DNA of 64,000 nt. Origin: Shewanella basaltis (GTDB lineage Bacteria; Pseudomonadota; Gammaproteobacteria; Enterobacterales; Shewanellaceae). The notes under the pieces are model-generated. The model made no database searches and was not told the origin of the DNA. It saw only the letters and a program-made list of their open reading frames with translations. Within the stretch, counting starts at the first letter, position 1; every line of letters begins with the position of its first letter. The DNA is taken from positions 228,992 through 292,991 of the forward strand of contig NZ_JAKILA010000003.1 in NCBI RefSeq assembly GCF_023283885.1, in the 5' to 3' direction. A program made the translations under genes and the position numbers. Below, piece by piece: positions 45,422 through 55,819 of the stretch.

Positions 45422-46615
45422 ATGATCTTTTCTGAAGTAACGCTAGCCCCAGCAGACCCCATTTTAGGTTTAACTGATGCTTTTAAAGCTGATCCACGTG
45501 CGCACAAGGTTAACTTAGGCGTTGGTATTTATAAGGATGAAGCAGGGCAAACGCCTGTGCTGAACTCAGTAAAGAAAGCTGAAGCCATTCTGCTTGAAAC
45601 AGAAAAGAGTAAGAATTATCTAGGTATTGAAGGTGTACAAGCCTATAACCAGGTTGTTCAAGGTTTATTATTTGGTCAAGACAGCCCAATCATCAGCGAC
45701 AAACGTGCAGCTACTGCACAAGCGCCAGGTGGTACAGGTGCACTGCGTGTTGCTGCAGAATTTTTGGTACGCAATACTAAGTCAACCACCATTTGGGTGA
45801 GCAACCCAACTTGGGCTAACCATCAAAATATTTTTGAAACAGCTGGATTAGTTGTTAAAGAGTATCGTTACTATAAAGCAGAAACCCATGACATGGATTT
45901 TGATGCCATGTTAGCCGATCTTGCGACTGCTCAACCCGGTGATGTCGTGTTGTTGCATGGCTGTTGTCATAACCCAACGGGGATTGACTTGTCTTTAGCG
46001 CAATGGGAACAGGTTGCACAGCTTTGTTTAACCAAACAACTTTTACCATTATTTGATTTTGCTTATCAAGGTTTTGGTGCCGGTATTGAAGAAGATGCGC
46101 AAGGGCTTCGTGCTGTTGCTGCCATTTTACCTGAACTGTTAATCGCCAATTCGTTTTCTAAGAATTTTGGCCTATACAATGAACGTATTGGTGCGGTCAC
46201 TGTTGTTGCCGAAGACGAAAACGCAGCTACAAACAGTTTTAGCCAAATCAAAAAAACCATTCGTGCAAATTATTCAAACCCTCCAGCGCATGGTGGGTTA
46301 ATTGTTAGCACTATTTTGTCTAATGCTGAGTTACGTCAAGAGTGGGAAGCTGAGCTGACTGAAATGCGTGAGCGTATTGCACAAATGCGTACATTATTTG
46401 TAGACAGTTTAAAAGCAGAAGGCGTAGAGCAAGACTTTAGCTTTATTTCTCGTCAAAATGGTATGTTTAGCTTTTCTGGTTTAAACAAACAACAAGTGGC
46501 ACGTTTAAAAGATGAGTTTGCCATTTATATCGTTGGTTCTGGTCGAATTAGCGTTGCTGGATTAACAAAAAGCAATATGCCTGCAGTGTGTAAAGCAATT
46601 GCACAAGTGTTGTAA
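45422..46615 (+). CDS. tyrB: Aromatic/aspartate aminotransferase (class I)
   Basis: 397 residues from the ATG at 45422, the AspC/TyrB length. [67 protein letters not shown] and the PLP-lysine motif [17 protein letters not shown] are class I aspartate-family. It transfers amino groups between aromatic amino acids or aspartate and 2-oxoglutarate. I prefer tyrB because AspC and TyrB cannot be separated with certainty by eye. Strong terminator follows. Confidence 0.85.
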   Translation: MIFSEVTLAPADPILGLTDAFKADPRAHKVNLGVGIYKDEAGQTPVLNSVKKAEAILLETEKSKNYLGIEGVQAYNQVVQGLLFGQDSPIISDKRAATAQAPGGTGALRVAAEFLVRNTKSTTIWVSNPTWANHQNIFETAGLVVKEYRYYKAETHDMDFDAMLADLATAQPGDVVLLHGCCHNPTGIDLSLAQWEQVAQLCLTKQLLPLFDFAYQGFGAGIEEDAQGLRAVAAILPELLIANSFSKNFGLYNERIGAVTVVAEDENAATNSFSQIKKTIRANYSNPPAHGGLIVSTILSNAELRQEWEAELTEMRERIAQMRTLFVDSLKAEGVEQDFSFISRQNGMFSFSGLNKQQVARLKDEFAIYIVGSGRISVAGLTKSNMPAVCKAIAQVL

Positions 46616-46690
46616 TACACATCAGGATCATTAAGCGATAAACTCGTAAGCATGATCACATTTTTGTGCTGATTGGTATAAGTTGATGAT

Positions 46691-46716
46691 AAAAGGCTGC
46701 ATTTGCAGCCTTTTTT
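46691..46716 (+). terminator. Terminator after the aminotransferase
   Basis: AAAAGGCTGC-ATTT-GCAGCCTTTTTT: perfect stem flanked by A and T tracts; may work in both directions. Confidence 0.93.
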
Positions 46717-46963
46717 ATTGGGCGTTGCCATATCGACTCTAGGGGCAGGGTTTTGTTTGCTGGTGCTAAATGAAAATTTGCTTTAATACCAATCACTCGG
46801 GTAAATAAGTCAACAGAGATTGTGTATGCAAATCACTTAGAATATGGCAAAAGTTGCAGCGAGCCTTCTACCTTTAATATTGCTAACTAAATGATAACAG
46901 TGATAACGGGTAAGCATGATCACATTTTATCCTGATATTCATTAATACTGCACAAACTTTTTA

Positions 46964-47905
46964 CTAGCATGGTGCGGGCGACAACCGAGCACTAATATAG
47001 CTTTGATGAACCAGATTAATTGCTTCGGCTAGCGCCTGTTTGTCATGTAAGCCTGGGTGATGTTTACTGACTAAATTAAACTGATTAAATCGTACCGTAT
47101 CGCTAAATTGATTTGGCATAACAGGTGTTAGTGCATGTTGTATCACGTCGGTAATGACCGCTTTACCTATGAGTTGATTTAACCATACTATCTTGTCTTC
47201 AATACTAAACGTGCTCGCGGGCGAATATTCTGCTGTTAAATTATCCACTAATATAACATGCGCATTTGATTTTCTTATGCTTTGGCAAATTTCTGGTAAT
47301 AATAACGGCGGTAACACACTGGTTAAAAAGCTACCTGGCCCTAATATAATTAAGTCAGCCACTTTTATTGCTTCGCATGCTTCATGTGTTGCTGTGACTT
47401 CTGGTTGTAAAGACAATGCAATGGGTGCTTCGGTCATGCTGTCTACATTCAGTTCACCAAATATTGTTTCGCCACAATGACTTAAAGCCACTAAATGAGT
47501 GGACGATTCCGACATCGGAATAATTTGAGTATCGATTTTTAAAATGCCACGGATTAAGTTAACGGCCTCAAGGGGGCGAACACATAACTGATCGAGTGCA
47601 TGCAACACCAAATTGCCCAGGTTATGGCCTGCAAGCTCGTTATCTCCCGTAAATCTATGGTCAAATAATAGAGTGCCTAAAGATGGCCTATGTGCCAGTT
47701 GAGATAAACAATTTCTTAAATCGCCCCATGCAATGGTTTGTTGATCTTGCCTCAACCGGCCAGTTGAACCGCCGTTGTCAGTTGTGGCAACCACACCTGT
47801 GAGTTTTGTCCCGAAGGGGGATAAGGCAGACAGTACCCTGCCTAAGCCATGTCCGCCGCCAATGGCAACGACATGATTGATAGTAAAAAACGGTTGATTC
47901 AGCAT
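46964..47905 (-). CDS. YvcK/CofD-like gluconeogenesis factor
   Basis: 313 residues from the ATG at 47905 (TTG at 47917 is also open). The Rossmann-like core NHVVAIGGGHGLGRVLSALS, TTDNGGSTGRLRQDQ, WGDLRNCLSQLA, AGHNLGNLVLHALDQL and ADLIILGPGSFLTSVLPPLL is that of the YvcK branch of the CofD family, which binds UDP-sugars and influences cell-envelope and carbon metabolism in bacteria such as Bacillus. It is not a true CofD, which would be longer in cofactor F420 genomes. Monocistronic; promoter in 47906-48150. Confidence 0.88.
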   Translation of the reverse strand: MLNQPFFTINHVVAIGGGHGLGRVLSALSPFGTKLTGVVATTDNGGSTGRLRQDQQTIAWGDLRNCLSQLAHRPSLGTLLFDHRFTGDNELAGHNLGNLVLHALDQLCVRPLEAVNLIRGILKIDTQIIPMSESSTHLVALSHCGETIFGELNVDSMTEAPIALSLQPEVTATHEACEAIKVADLIILGPGSFLTSVLPPLLLPEICQSIRKSNAHVILVDNLTAEYSPASTFSIEDKIVWLNQLIGKAVITDVIQHALTPVMPNQFSDTVRFNQFNLVSKHHPGLHDKQALAEAINLVHQSYISARLSPAPC

Positions 47906-48153
47906 AAATTGACTCAATTGTTGGTTGTTTCAATAACACAAGAAGACTGATTTACCCCAGCCCAAAATGAGCAGCATGTGAGATTAACTGCGTAACGATA
48001 AAAAGTGTCATTATTTTGATTTTATTGTGAGTAAAGCTATCATGATTTGTCAGATTGCTCGATCTTTATTGTTTAAGCATCTTAGATGAATCCATTTGTG
48101 TTTAAGGTTATAATTATCAAGTTATACATAGCGTTATTAACAGGTAGGTATCT

Positions 48154-48987
48154 TTGAAAATAGGTAATGTTAGACAAATTACATTTGCGTTAGGATTAGC
48201 TATCATTGTGTTATTTGCTATTAGACTATTCGTTATACCACACACTAGCAGCTCAATCACGCTAACGGCTAAAGGCAACATACATAACAAAGAGTTAGGG
48301 AAAATGCCTGACTTTTCTACGATTGATGATATTACCACAAAGAAACAAACATTTTTCCAATACCTCAGGCCGGCAATTGAAGCACAAAACCAGATTATTA
48401 TACATGAACGTCAGTTTATTCTGTTGCTACTTAATCAAATCGATAATGGTTTAGGTTTTAGTAAAGATGATGAGCAAAAATTGCAGTTCATCATCGAAAA
48501 ATATCAAATAGACATCGATACCTTCACCCGAGCTACACTCGCGCCGTTGCTTAAGCGAATTGATACCATTCCAGTTGATTTGGTATTAATACAGGCCGCC
48601 AATGAAAGTGGTTGGGGCAGTTCTCGCTTTACAAAAGAAGGGTATAATTTTTTTGGTCAATGGTGTTTCACTCAAGGTTGCGGATTAGTGCCATCAAAAA
48701 GAGATAACGATAAACATCATGAAGTGGCGGTTTTTAAGTCACCCAAAGATTCAATCAAAGCCTATATGGTTAACTTAAATACACATCCTGCATATCGACT
48801 ATTTAGAGCGATAAGGGCAGACTTGCGAGCGCAAAAAATAAAGCCTACCGCTGAGAAATTGGCATTTGGACTAATTAATTACTCTGAACGTAAAGAAGCC
48901 TACATCGATGAGTTACTTGAAATGCTTAAGCATAATCAATCACTTTTAACAGGAAACACAGATAATGTTGAATTATCAGCTACCTAA
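48154..48987 (+). CDS. bax: Bax-like peptidoglycan glucosaminidase-family protein
   Basis: 277 residues from TTG at 48154 with AGGTAGG ahead. An N-terminal membrane helix (ITFALGLAIIVLFAIRLFVI) is followed by a lysozyme-fold glucosaminidase domain: LVLIQAANESGWGSSRFTKE with the catalytic Glu, GYNFFGQWCFTQGCGLVP, and VNLNTHPAYRLFRAIRA. It probably cuts peptidoglycan glycan strands in the periplasm. It overlaps the next gene by 23 nt, so the two are translationally coupled. Confidence 0.9.
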   Translation: MKIGNVRQITFALGLAIIVLFAIRLFVIPHTSSSITLTAKGNIHNKELGKMPDFSTIDDITTKKQTFFQYLRPAIEAQNQIIIHERQFILLLLNQIDNGLGFSKDDEQKLQFIIEKYQIDIDTFTRATLAPLLKRIDTIPVDLVLIQAANESGWGSSRFTKEGYNFFGQWCFTQGCGLVPSKRDNDKHHEVAVFKSPKDSIKAYMVNLNTHPAYRLFRAIRADLRAQKIKPTAEKLAFGLINYSERKEAYIDELLEMLKHNQSLLTGNTDNVELSAT

Positions 48988-49606
48988 AGGTCTATTTTTA
49001 CTTGTAGGCTTGTTTATTAGCACTAGTACTCTAGCCGAAACCGTGTCATTAGAATACGTCGGTTTTTATGATCGCTTAAAGCAAGTGAACAAAAAAAATT
49101 ATCCGTTAGCCGAACTTGCCTTTAGTGTTCCTATTACAGATGATTGCAAAATATTATCGGGTAATATCACAACAGAAAACGAAACTTTTCCATTAACGTA
49201 CACTAAAGCACAAAGGTTGTTTATTCCTTTTGATGCACAATTAAAATCAGACAGAGCATTAGTGAATATTAATGTGCAAGGAGATCCAACTCGTTGCGCC
49301 ATCGCAATGCAAGTTAGAGCACGCAGTACACAAAATCAATATACTCAAACGCAACTACTCGCATTACGTGATGACATGAACCGGTTACTTGATGGCTTAC
49401 AAGGTTTTCCAATGAAGTACTTTCGTAAACCGATTGATGGGATGACATTTGAGTTTATGTCGCAAGAAATGGTCATTACCATCGACGGTATTGAGCAAAC
49501 ATTTGCCAGCACATTTGCGCTAAATAACGAGCAAATCAACCAGCTTACGCAGATCTCCTTTAGCGAGGCGCCCAGTGTGGTGAGCCCACTTGTGCTAAAC
49601 CAATAA
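48965..49606 (+). CDS. DUF2987 exported protein
   Basis: 213 residues with signal peptide (LFLLVGLFISTSTLAET). LEYVGFYDRLKQVNKKNYPL and the central DDCKILSGNITTE match the DUF2987 family of Shewanella and Vibrio envelope proteins of unknown function. It overlaps the end of bax and is followed by a strong terminator, so it forms a two-gene unit. Confidence 0.85.
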   Translation: MLNYQLPKGLFLLVGLFISTSTLAETVSLEYVGFYDRLKQVNKKNYPLAELAFSVPITDDCKILSGNITTENETFPLTYTKAQRLFIPFDAQLKSDRALVNINVQGDPTRCAIAMQVRARSTQNQYTQTQLLALRDDMNRLLDGLQGFPMKYFRKPIDGMTFEFMSQEMVITIDGIEQTFASTFALNNEQINQLTQISFSEAPSVVSPLVLNQ

Positions 49607-49627
49607 CCTAATGGCTGTCGTAGGTAT

Positions 49628-49663
49628 AAAAAAAGGTGTTGAATCAAATCAACACCTTTTTTA
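49628..49663. terminator. Bidirectional terminator between DUF2987 gene and ttcA
   Basis: AAAAAAGGTGTTGA and CAACACCTTTTTTAA: 7-8-bp stem flanked by A and T tracts, usable for the convergent genes. Confidence 0.93.
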
Positions 49664-49678
49664 ATGTAACCTTGTTTG

Positions 49679-50623
49679 TTAAGGTTTAAACGTTGCAACT
49701 ACATCAATTCGATTACTAATATCTAAATTAATATGGCCGTTATTACTGATATCGACAAAATCGAATGCAGGCAAATCTGCATCTGCAACATCACCTTTCT
49801 TTTCGGCATTTGGGTTTCTGGTGAGAGAGACAAAGTCAAATTGTTCGCGATCAACACCTTGCGATGGCGCTGTATTTTGCATTGCCGTAAAAATGGTTTC
49901 TAAACGACCCGGAGATTGTTTATCCCATAGTTGCAACATGTTTTTTATTTCAGCGCGTTTTAAGTTTTCTTGTGAGCCACATAAATTACACGGAATAATA
50001 GGAAACTTTTTGAGGGTAGAGTACGCCTCAATATCTTTTTCGCGGCAATAGGCTAAAGGACGGATCACCATATTGGCGCCATCATCAGACAATAATTTTG
50101 GCGGCATTGCTTTTAATTTCCCACCGTAAAACATATTCAAAAACATTGTTTCGATAATGTCATCACGATGATGCCCTAAGGCGATTTTGGTTGCGCCAAT
50201 ATGTTGTGCAAAGCCATATAAGGTACCACGGCGAAGGCGTGAGCATAATGCGCAGGTTGTTTTACCTTCAGGGACTTTTTCTTTAACAATAGAATAGGTA
50301 TCTTTTTCAAGAATATGGTATGCCACACCAATGTTGTCAAGATAAGCAGGCAGAATATGCTCAGGAAAACCGGGCTGTTTTTGGTCCAGGTTAACGGCAA
50401 CAATCTCAAACTTGATTGGGGCTCGTTGCTGAAGGTTTAATAAAATATCTAGCATGGTATAGCTGTCTTTACCGCCAGATAAACAACACATGACACGGTC
50501 ACCGTCTTCGATCATATTGTAATCTGCAATCGCTGAGCCGACTTCACGACGTAAACGTTTTTGCAGTTTATTCATACGAGTAATATTTTTTTTTGCGATT
50601 GTATCGACTTCAACTTCAGACAT
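49679..50623 (-). CDS. ttcA: tRNA 2-thiocytidine-32 synthetase
   Basis: 314 residues from the ATG at 50623. The PP-loop SGGKDS (49-54), [13 protein letters not shown] with the CxxC that ligates the iron-sulfur cluster, [20 protein letters not shown] and [15 protein letters not shown] are all present. It thiolates C32 of certain tRNAs with ATP. The frame is open 7 codons further (MVTGRIF) but 50623 gives the family's usual start. Confidence 0.96.
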   Translation of the reverse strand: MSEVEVDTIAKKNITRMNKLQKRLRREVGSAIADYNMIEDGDRVMCCLSGGKDSYTMLDILLNLQQRAPIKFEIVAVNLDQKQPGFPEHILPAYLDNIGVAYHILEKDTYSIVKEKVPEGKTTCALCSRLRRGTLYGFAQHIGATKIALGHHRDDIIETMFLNMFYGGKLKAMPPKLLSDDGANMVIRPLAYCREKDIEAYSTLKKFPIIPCNLCGSQENLKRAEIKNMLQLWDKQSPGRLETIFTAMQNTAPSQGVDREQFDFVSLTRNPNAEKKGDVADADLPAFDFVDISNNGHINLDISNRIDVVATFKP

Positions 50624-50711
50624 AAAAATGCGCCCAGTAACCAAGTGTTTCAGGGCGCGTATTATTCCAGTAATCGAGGGCAGGGTAAAGGTTTTCGCTA
50701 AACCTTATCAA

Positions 50712-51641
50712 CTAATCTTGTAAAGGTGATTTATAACCGTCAGGTTTAATTGCTAATAAGTCACAGTTAATGCTATCGATAACATGTTCTGCGGTGTTAC
50801 CGATTAATGCAGCAGAAAAACCGGTTCTGCCCACGGTACCTAAAACAACAAGTTCAGCATCTAATTTAGCGGCTAGTTCAGGGATAACATCTTCTGGTAA
50901 GCCTTCTTCAACATGGCAGTTCTCAAGCGGAATATTGTACGCTTGAGCTAGGTACTGCACACGTTGTTCATGCTGCATTCTGACCGTGTTGTTATAAATG
51001 TTGGCATCGAAATCTGGCAGTTCAATAGCCAAATTAACAGGGGTTCCTGGATAACCATTTACAAGATGGACACTAGCAGAGAATTTTTTTGCTAAATCAA
51101 GGGCATGATTAATGATTTTGCCATTAAGATTTTGATGATCATCATCTTCAGACACCACATTAACCGCGCAAACAATTTTGCCTTGTACCGGCCAATCGTG
51201 CTCTTTTACCATTAAAACAGGTACAGGAGATTTGCGCATTAAATGCCAATCTGTCGGCGTGAAAATAACCGCTTTGAGCTTATCATGTTGGTGAGTACTT
51301 TTAACGATAAGATCAAAGTCGCCTTTCATGGCAAAATTAATCACACTTTCAAAGGGACGATTGTGCCAAACCACTTCGGTATTAATTGTGAGGTTTTTGC
51401 TGCTATAACCACTAATGGCGCTTTCTAACCAAGCGACACGCTGGTCAATCACGCCTTGACGCATCGCTTCTCGCTCTTGGCTTGACAGGATTGAGGTCAT
51501 TTCGTATGAGAAATCAAATATAGATAAAAAAGCGGTGATGGTGGCATGGCTTTTACTGGCAAGTTCTACTGCGCGAGCCAATGCGGGTTGGTGATCGGTT
51601 GTTGGGTTTATCACCACCAAAATCTTTTTATATTCCTTCAT
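50712..51641 (-). CDS. uspE: Universal stress protein E (two Usp domains)
   Basis: 309 residues, two tandem Usp domains: the first begins YKKILVVINPTTDHQPALAR, the second carries AELVVLGTVGRTGFSAALIG (the G-x2-G-x9-GS/N ATP-like motif) followed by NTAEHVIDSINCDLLAIKP. GGAGG precedes the ATG. It lies next to fnr, as in E. coli. A FNR-like half-matching site is 75 bp upstream. Confidence 0.96.
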   Translation of the reverse strand: MKEYKKILVVINPTTDHQPALARAVELASKSHATITAFLSIFDFSYEMTSILSSQEREAMRQGVIDQRVAWLESAISGYSSKNLTINTEVVWHNRPFESVINFAMKGDFDLIVKSTHQHDKLKAVIFTPTDWHLMRKSPVPVLMVKEHDWPVQGKIVCAVNVVSEDDDHQNLNGKIINHALDLAKKFSASVHLVNGYPGTPVNLAIELPDFDANIYNNTVRMQHEQRVQYLAQAYNIPLENCHVEEGLPEDVIPELAAKLDAELVVLGTVGRTGFSAALIGNTAEHVIDSINCDLLAIKPDGYKSPLQD

Positions 51642-51715
51642 AAAACCTCCAAAGCTGTTGAATTTTGTTGTTATATTAATTGCTTATAGTATTACCCTTT
51701 CCTAATAAATAAACC

Positions 51716-51729
51716 TTGAAGTAGATCAT
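51716..51729. promoter_or_regulatory. FNR/CRP-like site upstream of uspE
   Basis: TTGAAGTAGATCAT matches 8 of 10 conserved positions of TTGAT-N4-ATCAA. It lies between the fnr stop codon and the uspE start. It could be used by Fnr itself or by Crp. Confidence 0.45.
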
Positions 51730-51740
51730 ACTAATTCAAT

Positions 51741-52493
51741 TTAAGTTGCGATACGGGCGTTACCAGCCAACTTAGCCAGCTCAACATTATCGGCAATAAT
51801 GATATATTTACCATTGACTTCGATTAATCCTGCCTTTTGAAAACGCCCCAGCAAACGGCTAATGGTTTCTACTGTTAGCCCTAAGTAATTGCCTATATCG
51901 CCACGTGTCATGGTTAGTCGAAATTCTTTGGATGAAAAACCACGGCTTCCAAATCGTTTTGATAGGTTATTAATAAAAGCAGCTAAACGTTCTTCGGCGT
52001 TTTTCTTTGACAGCAATAAAATCATTTCTTGATCTGTCATGATTTCACTGCTCATTAGGCGCATAATTTGTTGACGCAGTTTAGGCATAGAGCCTGAAAG
52101 AGTGTCTAATGTGTCGTATGGAATTTCGCAAACCATCGAGGTTTCTAATGCTTGGGCAAAACTTTGATGTTGTTGGCTGTGGATACCATCAAAACCAATA
52201 ACATCTCCAGCAAGATGAAAACCGGTAATTTGTTCATCACCTTGCTCTGTAATCGTGTAACTTTTGATGGTGCCCGATCGGATGGCATAAAGCGATTTAA
52301 GGTTATCACCTGACTTAAAAATCAAATCACCTTTTTGAATGGGTTTTTTACGTTCAATAATATTATCAAGTTTATCTAGTTCATCATTGTTAAGGGTAAA
52401 AGGGATGCACAATGCCTCCATACTGCAGTCGTGGCAATGAATAGCACAGCCGCTGGTCGATGGACGTCGAGCTTTTATTAGTTCAGAAGTCAT
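51741..52493 (-). CDS. fnr: Anaerobic regulator Fnr (EtrA in Shewanella)
   Basis: 250 residues from the ATG at 52493 (two more ATGs up to 52505 are open). Cysteines 16, 20, 23 and 29 ([16 protein letters not shown]) and 122 (TSMVCEIP) stand at exactly the E. coli positions that bind the oxygen-sensing [4Fe-4S] cluster. A cyclic-nucleotide-type beta-barrel, long dimer helix and C-terminal helix-turn-helix ([20 protein letters not shown], with E-T-x-S-R for TTGAT contact) follow. It controls anaerobic respiration; the FNR box by ccoN is an expected target. Confidence 0.96.
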   Translation of the reverse strand: MTSELIKARRPSTSGCAIHCHDCSMEALCIPFTLNNDELDKLDNIIERKKPIQKGDLIFKSGDNLKSLYAIRSGTIKSYTITEQGDEQITGFHLAGDVIGFDGIHSQQHQSFAQALETSMVCEIPYDTLDTLSGSMPKLRQQIMRLMSSEIMTDQEMILLLSKKNAEERLAAFINNLSKRFGSRGFSSKEFRLTMTRGDIGNYLGLTVETISRLLGRFQKAGLIEVNGKYIIIADNVELAKLAGNARIAT

Positions 52494-52548
52494 ACCCATT
52501 CTCAATTTTTATAAACTTATCTATGGTAAACCAATTTACTCTTACTAA

Positions 52549-53238
52549 CTAGTTTAGCTGACTAAACGCGATATAAAGTGTTTGTAAACCAAATAACACG
52601 AGCAGCAAGCCACTAAACAACCTTACTGCACGTTTTTGTACCCATTTGGCTAAGGTTTTAGCTGCCATTCCTGCTGCAAAAAGTGCTGGTAAAGTCCCCA
52701 AACCAAAAGCCAACATGATCAAAGCCCCCTGTATGACACTGCCTGATGCGACAGACCAAGTGAGTGTGCTGTACACTAATCCGCAAGGTAACCACCCCCA
52801 AACCATACCAGCAAGTAACGCCTGAGATGGCCGCTGTATGGGCAATACTTTACGTGTTAATGGCTGTATGTAACGCCATAACAGCTTGCCGACTTTTTCT
52901 ATATGCACAATACCAAACCAAATTTGTGCAATATACAAGCCGGTCAGTATCATCATTACGCCTGCCAGTAGGCGTAAACTGAGTAAATACATATCGGCAT
53001 CAAATAAGTGGCCTAATGCAGAAGCACTCCCGCCCACAAAAGCACCTGCAAGGGTGTAACTGCTAATGCGCCCCAGGTTGTAGCTCAATAAAAATGCCAA
53101 TTGATTTGCGAGTTTATTTTGACCATTGTCAGGAATGTTGGCTGAAAAGGCCCCAATTAACCCACCACACATACCAAAACAATGTGCTGCGCCCATTAAA
53201 CCAACAATAAATGCACCACCTATATTGTACTCAATCAC
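52549..53238 (-). CDS. Sulfite-exporter TauE/SafE-family membrane protein of the cco cluster
   Basis: 229 residues from GTG at 53238, six or seven membrane helices. GAAHCFGMCGGLIGAF in helix 1 and WGWLPCGLVYSTL in the middle carry cysteines and histidine that may handle copper. Proteins of this group directly follow ccoS in many proteobacteria and are thought to help metal or heme supply for the oxidase; the reaction is unknown. Starts 6 bp after the ccoS stop. Confidence 0.85.
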   Translation of the reverse strand: MIEYNIGGAFIVGLMGAAHCFGMCGGLIGAFSANIPDNGQNKLANQLAFLLSYNLGRISSYTLAGAFVGGSASALGHLFDADMYLLSLRLLAGVMMILTGLYIAQIWFGIVHIEKVGKLLWRYIQPLTRKVLPIQRPSQALLAGMVWGWLPCGLVYSTLTWSVASGSVIQGALIMLAFGLGTLPALFAAGMAAKTLAKWVQKRAVRLFSGLLLVLFGLQTLYIAFSQLN

Positions 53239-53243
53239 CTTAA

Positions 53244-53432
53244 TTACTCTGTTTTGTTGGGTAAATCGCTCTTGTTGATAGGCGATTTGGGCTCTTTTTC
53301 ATCAAATAATATTGATACGCTTTGTCTGTCTAAATCGTCAAATTGTTCTGATTTTACTGCCCAGAAAAATATGGCAACGGCAATCAGTACAAACAACATT
53401 GCAATAGGGATTAATACATAGATGATACTCAT
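53244..53432 (-). CDS. ccoS: cbb3 oxidase maturation protein CcoS
   Basis: 62 residues: one membrane helix (IIYVLIPIAMLFVLIAVAIF) followed by FWAVKSEQFDDLDRQ, the CcoS signature, and a short variable tail. It is needed for cofactor insertion into cbb3 oxidase. Its ATG overlaps the ccoI stop by 4 bp (ATGA), so the two are translationally coupled. Confidence 0.95.
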   Translation of the reverse strand: MSIIYVLIPIAMLFVLIAVAIFFWAVKSEQFDDLDRQSVSILFDEKEPKSPINKSDLPNKTE

Positions 53433-55816
53433 AGTTTTATCCTAAGAAGCCGTAAACTATTACTCACTACTATTAGTGAGCTCACTGACATGCCAATTGC
53501 CGCAATATAGGGGGCAACATGTCCCGTTACTGCAAGCGGCAAAATAATCACGTTATAGGCAAACGCCCATAATAAATTTTGATGAATGATATGCTGAGCT
53601 TGTTTGGCTACAGTAATGGCATCGTTAAAGCGTGACAAGTGATCGCCAAGCAATATGAGATCTGCACTGTTTTTTGCAATTGCGCTGCCACTGCCCATTG
53701 CAACAGATAAATTGGCCCCAGCTAATACGGGAGCGTCGTTAATGCCATCGCCAAACATGGCGACCTGTTTTGTTTGCTGTAACTGATTAATGAGTGATAA
53801 TTTACCTTGAGGTGACAAGCCTGAATGCACATCTGCTATCCCCAGTTTTTGGGCGAGGTATTCTACATGCCCCGAGTTATCGCCACTGGCAATGCTTAAG
53901 GCAATGTTATTTTGTGCAAGTGCATCTACAGTACGCTTGCTGTCATCACGCAATTGGTCAAGCAATTCAATTTGTGCAACTAACTCATTATTTATCGATA
54001 AGTAAATCACTTGCGAGTTTTGTGGCGCAGCTGCTAAAGGGGTTGTGGTTACAAAGTCTCGCTTGCCGATTTTGATTAATTGGCCATCAATCTTAGCCGA
54101 AATACCCTCGCCAATATGATGGTCTACATCTGTCACTAAATATTGATTATTATAGTAAGGAGTAAATGCCTGAGCGATTGGATGCAAAGAACCTTGCTCT
54201 ATTGCGGCAGCAAGGGCAAGTACCTGTTGTTTGGTATGATGTGTGTCAACGATTACGTCACCAATAGAAAGATGACCGCAGGTTAATGTGCCCGTTTTAT
54301 CAAACACAACATGATTTATCTGGGTTAATTTTTCAAAAACACCTGCTTTGCGAGTAATAATCCCCAAACGAGTGAATATCGCTGTTGCACATGTCACCGC
54401 CGTAGGTGTTGCTAACGCAAGTGCACAAGGGCAGGTGGCCACAAGCACAGATAATGTCACCCAAAATGCATCATCGGGTGAAATAAACGACCACACAATA
54501 TAAGTAAGCAATGCAATTGATAAAATGGTCGCTGAAAAATAGCGCGCTAACCTATCTGCAATTAATGCAATGGCGGGTTTGTTATTAGAAGCAAACTCTT
54601 GCAAGCGGATAATTTCTGCAACCAATTGGTCTTGCCCAAGGGCGATGACGTTAAGTTGCAGCGGTTGCTCAACATTAATTGTGCCTGCATAAACGGTGTC
54701 GTTAACCTGCTTGATGATTGGCATTTGCTCACCGGTGAGCATGGCTTCATTAATGCTGGATTTACCAGACACGATAATGGCATCAGCAGCTATCACTTCA
54801 CCCGGTTTTACTAAAATAATATCGCCAATACGCAAACGTTTGGCTGCAATTTCAGTGGTTTCACCGTCATTGAACAGATGGGCTGTCAGCGGGATTAATT
54901 TGTGCAAATTGCTCGAACTCACAGAGGCTTTTTGCCTTGCGGTTTGCTCAAAATAGCGGCCCAATAATAAAAAGAAGGTAAACATAGATACGGATTCAAA
55001 ATACACTTCTCCCGTACCTTGTATTGTCGCAACACAACTGGCAATAAACGCACCGCCGATAGCAATTGATACAGAGACATCCATATTCAACTTGCCACTT
55101 AATAAGCTGCGCAGCGCACTAAAATAAAAAGGTTGAGCAGAATACAACACCACTGGCGCAGCAAAAATGAGGCTCACCCAGCGGAAGTAATCCCTAAATT
55201 CGACGTCTAAATCGGTAAAATAGCCTGTGTATAAGGCAAGGGCAAACATCATGACTTGCATGGTTGCAAAGCCTGCTAAACCGAGTCTAAGTAAAAATTT
55301 GCGGCTGTCAGCTTTTGATTGTTTTTCTTGCTCGTCTACCTGATATGGCGCGGCTTGATAACCAATTTGGCTGATCAGTTGTAAGATTTCACTCAACTTA
55401 ATGATGTGATTATCCCAACTGACCATAGCGCGTTGAGTTGTTGAGTTAACTAATACATTTGTCACGCCGTTTACCGGCTTAAGCTTGTGCTCAATTAACC
55501 AGGCACATGCTGCGCAGGTGATGCCGTCAATTGATAACGAGGTAGTGTCAATGTCACCTTGTTTATGAACAAAATCTTGCTGAACCTCAGGCAGATCATA
55601 TGCGCTGTAATGGCTTAATTGTTCTGGCACCAAAGCCGATTGCCGTTGGCCAGGTTCGCTACGAAATTGATAATAGCTAGTTAAGCCTGCATCAATAATG
55701 GCTTGCGATACAGCCTGACAACCTGGGCAGCACATGGGCTGTGCTTGCCCATTAATGATGGTGGTAAATTGATCACCAGTGACGACAGGTTCATTGCAGT
55801 GAAAACAAGAAGTCAT
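53429..55816 (-). CDS. ccoI: Copper-exporting P1B ATPase for cbb3 assembly
   Basis: 795 residues. N-terminal metal sites CFHCNEPV and CCPGC, then an HMA-type domain with GITCAACAWLIE, eight membrane helices with CPCALALATPTA in helix 6, the phosphorylation site DKTGTLTCG, and GDGINDAPVLAGANLSVAMG. The extra N-terminal cysteine-rich segment is typical of CcoI/FixI. It delivers copper to the periplasm for CcoN rather than detoxifying. Starts 3 bp after ccoH. Confidence 0.96.
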   Translation of the reverse strand: MTSCFHCNEPVVTGDQFTTIINGQAQPMCCPGCQAVSQAIIDAGLTSYYQFRSEPGQRQSALVPEQLSHYSAYDLPEVQQDFVHKQGDIDTTSLSIDGITCAACAWLIEHKLKPVNGVTNVLVNSTTQRAMVSWDNHIIKLSEILQLISQIGYQAAPYQVDEQEKQSKADSRKFLLRLGLAGFATMQVMMFALALYTGYFTDLDVEFRDYFRWVSLIFAAPVVLYSAQPFYFSALRSLLSGKLNMDVSVSIAIGGAFIASCVATIQGTGEVYFESVSMFTFFLLLGRYFEQTARQKASVSSSNLHKLIPLTAHLFNDGETTEIAAKRLRIGDIILVKPGEVIAADAIIVSGKSSINEAMLTGEQMPIIKQVNDTVYAGTINVEQPLQLNVIALGQDQLVAEIIRLQEFASNNKPAIALIADRLARYFSATILSIALLTYIVWSFISPDDAFWVTLSVLVATCPCALALATPTAVTCATAIFTRLGIITRKAGVFEKLTQINHVVFDKTGTLTCGHLSIGDVIVDTHHTKQQVLALAAAIEQGSLHPIAQAFTPYYNNQYLVTDVDHHIGEGISAKIDGQLIKIGKRDFVTTTPLAAAPQNSQVIYLSINNELVAQIELLDQLRDDSKRTVDALAQNNIALSIASGDNSGHVEYLAQKLGIADVHSGLSPQGKLSLINQLQQTKQVAMFGDGINDAPVLAGANLSVAMGSGSAIAKNSADLILLGDHLSRFNDAITVAKQAQHIIHQNLLWAFAYNVIILPLAVTGHVAPYIAAIGMSVSSLIVVSNSLRLLRIKL

Positions 55817-55819
55817 AGA

